Source of the DNA: Acephala macrosclerotiorum
Lineage: Eukaryota > Ascomycota > Leotiomycetes > Helotiales > Mollisiaceae
Direction: 5' to 3'
NCBI GenBank assembly: GCA_014904845.1
Contig: MU119881.1
Location: 1,266-14,570 of the forward strand
Length of the DNA: 13,305 nt
Notes under the pieces: model-generated
Told to the model about the DNA's origin: nothing
Seen by the model: the letters and a program-made list of their open reading frames with translations, nothing else
The model's database searches: none
Shown here: positions 10,020 through 13,305 of the stretch, piece after piece
How positions within the stretch are numbered: position 1 is the first letter of the stretch
How the letters are laid out: each line of letters begins with the position of its first letter
Made by a program: the position numbers and the translations under genes

Positions 10020-10860
10020 ATAATTCGATTATAGAATATTCGAAAAAAGTAATAATTTTTATTGAAATTTATAGTTTTTAATTATAAAAAAAATCGTTAA
10101 AATTTATTAATTAATTAATACGATTATAAAAATAAATTCGATTATTTTAAAAAACGTTAATATATTTTTTTTCGTGAATAAATTTTTTGAAAAATTTATT
10201 AAATATTTTTACGTTTTTTTAATAGATTTTTTTTTTGAATATAATTAATTTATATTAAACGTTCGAAATAGAAATATAATTGTTTTTATAATTTTATTAA
10301 AATTTCTACGAATAATAATATCGTTTTAAAAAGTAATTAATTTTGTAATTTAATTTATTCGAATTATTATAATAATTCTAAAAAACGTGTTTTTTAAAAT
10401 CGTAATATTATTTTTAAATAATATAAAAATCAAAGAATTTTATACGAATTATAATAACGAATTAATATTTTTAAAGATTTATTGATTCGTTTTTAAATAT
10501 ATTCAAAATTTGAATAAAATATTAAATTGAATTGAGAAAATTCAAATTTGTATAAAATTTAAATTACAATTTTATTAAAACGAAATAATTATTATTAATT
10601 TCATTTACAATTTTAAAAAACGTTTTTTTAAAAATATAAAAATTATTAAAATTTTAAAATAAATTAAATGTAATAATATTTTAAAAATTAAAATTTTTAT
10701 TAAAATTTGTATTTATTATAAAATATAAATTCAATATTTTAATATTATTATTAAATCGTTATATCGATTGATTAAAAAAAACGAATTTTTCAAAAAAAAA
10801 AAAAAATAAAAAATCGTTATAGTATTTTTATAAAATAAATTTATAACGATTTTAATATTT
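10020..10860 (+). pseudogene. pol: Reverse transcriptase domain (Ty3/gypsy type), inactivated
   Basis: This region would have copied element RNA into DNA. The translation shows the early RT block (FLIIKKIVKIY, equivalent to the conserved Lys-Lys-Asn-Gly-Lys region), then KNVNIFFFVNKFFEKF and LIDFFFEYN. The motif A catalytic Asp survives there as gat at 10225-10227. Next comes the region of the Pro-Gln-Gly block, followed by FLNNI at 10411-10425, where the hallmark Asp-Asp pair reads Asn-Asn. The thumb-proximal signature IFIKICIYYKI*IQYF (10690-10740) and KSLYRLIKKNEFF follow; these match the fixed block after RT in fungal gypsy elements. The loss of both motif C aspartates alone would abolish activity. 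I recognise this subfamily as common in filamentous ascomycetes, from memory and not from a search. Confidence 0.85.
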
Positions 10861-11280
10861 TGTAAAATTTATTACGATTTTATTAATAAATAAAAAATAA
10901 TTATTTTAAATATTGATATTAATTAATAAAAATATAAAAAGATATTCGATTAATATAATAATAAAAAATAGAAACGAGTAATTTGATACGAGTTAAAATT
11001 TTGAAATATTATTAAGTGAAATTATAATATAATAAAAAAAAAATATTGAAAAGTTTTAAAATATTTTCGCAAATTACGATTTTGATTATATAATATTTAT
11101 TTTATTTTTAAAACGAATACTAATACGTTTATTATTTAATTGAATCGAGTAATAATAGATTTTTTTAATATTTTGATTATTCGTTAATTTATTTGAATAC
11201 GATTATTCGATTTCGAAATTAAATATATTAAAAAAAGTATTTATATTACTATAAACGGATTATTTAAAAAATTGCGAATA
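10860..11280 (+). pseudogene. pol: RNase H domain, inactivated
   Basis: This domain would have removed RNA from the RNA:DNA hybrid. The first catalytic Asp of the LxxDxS-type motif is kept as LNID (gat at 10915-10917). The Lys-Arg-Glu-Cys-type motif carrying the catalytic Glu reads IIKKKY, with Lys at 11041-11043. The Glu-Thr-Asp motif reads KTNTNT (11110-11127). The family-typical C-terminal part is very clear: LRF*LYNIYFIFKTN, *LNRVI, IRLFDFEIKY and NGLFKKL (11254-11274), matching the Asp-Gly-Leu-Ser-Arg end of gypsy RNase H. Two of the three acidic residues are lost by G-to-A changes. It follows RT in the same frame without a gap. Confidence 0.85.
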
Positions 11281-11463
11281 AAAAACGATAATTTAAAAAA
11301 AAAAACAAATATCGATGAATTTATTGTAATCGAATTTAATTGCGTTGAAATAGTTTTAATTTCAATTAAAAAACGCAAAACTAATCGAAAAATTGAAAGT
11401 AAATTATTTGTAATTGAAAGTAAATACGTAAAACGAAAATATTTGTTTGAATTATTAAATTAA
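11272..11463 (+). pseudogene. pol: Surviving open stretch: RNase H to integrase linker of pol
   Basis: This 63-codon stretch is open only because it is poor in Trp and Gln codons. It is in frame with the RT and RNase H blocks and begins inside the end of RNase H (Leu-Arg after NGLFKK). The sequence is charged and low in complexity (KNDNLKKK, FNCVEIVLIS, KKRKTNRK), as expected for the acidic or charged linker between RNase H and the integrase zinc-binding domain. TTG at its first codon is not a real start. It is not an independent gene. Confidence 0.8.
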
Positions 11464-11779
11464 ATTTGAAAGAATTTTTTTAAATTTAGTGTTTTTGATT
11501 TTCAATTTTCGATATCGATCGCATTTTTCGTATACGTCGTATTAATTGCTTTTTTTAAAATCAATAAATTATTGGATAATAATATTAATAATAATATTAT
11601 TTTTTTTTTTGATAATAATTATTCGAATTATTTTTAAAATATTATTTAATATTTAATAATTTTAAAACGATTAAAATAATTTTCAAAAATAGAATTTTGT
11701 AAATTAATTCGAAAATTCGTTGATTATAGTATTCAAAATAAAATACTATAAAAAAATATTATTAAATTTTATTTATTTC

Positions 11780-12550
11780 GATTTATTTTAAACGATTTAA
11801 AACAATATATAATAATTATAATTGAATTATATAATAAATTCGAATATACTAAAAAAAAAGTATTTATTATTGAATAATTAATCGATATTATTAAAAGAAA
11901 TACAATAAAAACGTTCGAGATTTTATAGTAAATTGTAGCGATTATTAATATAAAAATAAAAAAAAATACGAAAAAATTTTATATTTTTAGAGAGTAATTT
12001 CGTTATTTTATTGCGTTAAAATAAATATAATTAAATTTTCGCAATATAAAATATTCGATAATTTGATTGTAATACGAGATAATTTTTTCAATTGAATTAA
12101 AATCAAATTAATAAAGAATTCGATTTTTAAAGAAATTATTAAATTTATTTATAATAATATTATTTGTAAATACGACGTTTTCGATTATATAAAATTGAAT
12201 AGAAAACTCGAATTCAAAGAAGTTATTATTAAAAAATTGAATAAATTTGAAATCAAATTAATTATTATTTTTGTATATAATTCGAAAACAAATAAAATAA
12301 TTAAATGAAAATATCGATTTATTATTATTGTATTAATTATTTTAATAAAAAAAAGTAAAAAAGTTGATTAAAACATTTATTAATTGTTTTTTTTGCGAAT
12401 CGAACGATTATTTATAAATCAATTAAATGTACACTATTTTATATAGTTTATAGTAAAAAAACTATTTTATTTATTGAGATTCGATTTTTTATTTAAAAAA
12501 TTCTCGATTAAAACGAAGTATATAATCGAGTAAAGTTTTTTGAATTAAAA
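11780..12550 (+). pseudogene. pol: Integrase: HHCC zinc-binding region and catalytic core, inactivated
   Basis: Integrase would insert the DNA copy into the genome. In frame 3 (codons at positions divisible by three) the zinc-binding end reads VNCSDYQY-like (Cys at 11934-11936, second Cys mutated to Tyr at 11943-11945). The core follows with DNLIVIRDNFFNW-like sequence, whose Asp is kept as gat at 12078-12080. NNIICKYDVFDY and LNRKLEF come next, the second Asp reading Asn at 12198-12200, then IIIFVYNSKTNKIIK with the third acidic residue reading Lys at 12303-12305. The last two lie 35 codons apart, the classic D,D-35-E spacing. RIERLFINQLNVHYF and FIVKKLFY match the block after the core in this subfamily. 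The frame differs from RT/RNase H, so an indel lies between 11464 and about 11780. Confidence 0.8.
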
Positions 12551-12885
12551 ATCAAATAAATTGAAATACGAAATAAAAATATAAAAAAATCGAAATTGAA
12601 AAAAAAATATAATTATAAATAAAATTAAATATATTTCGATATTTATTATCAAATACAAAAAAAATCAATTCGAAAAAAAAATTTCGTTTTAATATATAAT
12701 ATTAAATTTATTAATTAAAATATATTTAAAAATATCAAATTATTATACGAATAATTGAATTCATATTGAGTTTATTAAATAAATTAATTGAAAAAGAATT
12801 ATTTACTCGAAAAAATAAACGAAATAATAATTCGAAAATTATATACTAAAAATCGCTTAAAAAAATTCGTTAAAAAAATAAATAT
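12550..12885 (+). pseudogene. pol: C-terminal tail of pol
   Basis: The translation is badly broken, but a final block in frame 2 reads SKKTNEII and then TKNRLKKF (12845-12868). The latter resembles the conserved Asn-Arg-Leu-Lys-Pro/Lys-Phe end of fungal gypsy polyproteins, which usually follows a barrel-like or chromo-type domain. A second frameshift lies between integrase and this block. No chromodomain could be identified. The exact end of pol is not resolvable. Confidence 0.5.
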
Positions 12886-13305
12886 TAAAATTTTTTAAAT
12901 AATAATAAAAATGAAAATATTATTAAATTCGTTGATTTTAATAATAATAAAAATACAAATACAAAAAAAAAACGATTAAAGAATTTCGTAATAAATAAAA
13001 TATTCAAAAAATTGAAAAAAGAATTGAAATTATAATTCGTATTTTTAAATTCAATAAAATCGAAAAAAACAAATATATACGATTTTTTAAAGATTAAATA
13101 AATAAAAAAAACTCGTTAAATTTCAAAATAATAATAATTTTTTAATTGAAAAAAAACTATTTTCTTTTTTTTTATTTATAATAATTTTATTTTTTTATTG
13201 ATTTTTTTTAAAATACTTTTACTTATTTTAATAAACTTTATTTACACTTTAAAAATCTCATTTTTTTTTATTGTAATTAAAACGATTTTATTATATAAAA
13301 AAACG
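12886..13305 (+). other. 3' untranslated end of the retrotransposon
   Basis: This region has no readable frame and is rich in A runs and then T runs. Its last 31 bases (13275-13305) match 1077-1107 at 24 positions, including 15 identical bases at the very end (ttatataaaaaaacg). Five of the seven differences are C/T or G/A with the C or G in the left copy. In the left copy this sequence abuts the LTR two bases later, and the A run could be a degraded polypurine tract that primes plus-strand synthesis. The window therefore stops almost exactly at the expected 3' LTR. Confidence 0.6.

Larger units (their letters stand above)
9601..11463 (+). pseudogene. pol: Decayed pol: N-terminal extension, reverse transcriptase, RNase H and linker in one frame
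   Basis: A single frame (codons starting at 9601) can be followed for about 620 codons without a frameshift, but with dozens of stops. Codons 1-140 give a Lys-rich region with KFKKV and RIVSILKKLRF, corresponding to the connection before RT in fungal gypsy pols. RT, RNase H and a charged linker follow. Many stops are TGA or TAA where Trp or Gln fits, and Asp or Glu are often read as Asn or Lys, all explicable by C-to-T and G-to-A changes. That the frame length is kept while base identity is lost shows that point mutation, not indels, killed the gene. The frame shifts before integrase. Confidence 0.8.
5245..13305 (+). mobile_element. RIP-inactivated Ty3/gypsy LTR retrotransposon, 3' LTR outside the window
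   Basis: A 5' LTR at 5245-5503 is followed on the same strand by gag with a capsid-like region, aspartic protease, reverse transcriptase, RNase H, integrase and a C-terminal tail. The order RT, RNase H, integrase is diagnostic of Ty3/gypsy, since copia elements carry integrase before RT. Every domain is broken by stops, most of them TAA, TAG or TGA where Gln or Trp codons would fit, so the element is dead. The visible length is about 8.06 kb. The window ends in a sequence that sits directly before the LTR in the left copy, so the 3' LTR should begin within a few bases of 13305. Assigning the 5' LTR to this pol rests on position and that flank match. The base calls cgtat (5240-5244) predict the target duplication expected after the missing 3' LTR. 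Confidence 0.75.

Noticed and set aside
1..13305. Mitochondrial, apicoplast, Plasmodium or Dictyostelium origin because of the extreme AT content
   Set aside because: No organelle genes or tRNAs were seen, CpG is strikingly kept, stops of all three kinds interrupt pol at Trp and Gln positions, and the LTR pair shows directional C-to-T change. These point to RIP in a fungal nuclear genome.

Overview
This window is a piece of an AT-isochore from a nuclear genome, most likely of a filamentous ascomycete (Pezizomycotina). The evidence is the mutation pattern. Cytosine is almost absent except in CpG, guanine shows the mirror image, and every long reading frame is full of stops where Trp or Gln codons would fit. 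This is what repeat-induced point mutation (RIP) leaves when it turns CpA, CpT and CpC into TpN on both strands and largely spares CpG. I see no intact protein gene, no rRNA or tRNA, and no CRISPR array.

The right part (about 5245 to the end) is a dead but readable Ty3/gypsy LTR retrotransposon on the + strand. In order it shows a 259-bp 5' LTR (5245-5503), a mildly mutated leader (about 5504-6280), gag with a capsid-like region (about 6280-8220), an aspartic-protease region (about 8510-9095), reverse transcriptase (about 10020-10860), RNase H (about 10860-11280), a linker that is still open (11272-11460), integrase (about 11780-12550) and a C-terminal tail (to about 12880). From about 9601 to 11463 the pol frame never shifts, although it is broken by many stops. 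The 3' LTR is not in the window but should start just past base 13305.

The left part (1-5244) is more heavily degraded. It holds a second, more mutated copy of the same LTR (1110-1375), whose left flank matches the last 31 bases of the window. That copy is therefore probably the 3' LTR of a second element running off the left end. Between the two LTR copies (1376-5244) I recognise no known family. There is a ghost of a minus-strand coding region with a coiled-coil-like heptad pattern (about 1629-1860, perhaps extending to 2960), a fourfold tandem repeat of about 90 bp (3044-3405), a 25-bp duplication, and ATT-rich microsatellites.

Nothing here works together as a live system. The interest lies in the mutation signature, in the LTR pair as a record of it, and in the unidentified minus-strand ghost gene. 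All family assignments come from reading the degraded translations by eye; no alignment or database search was run.
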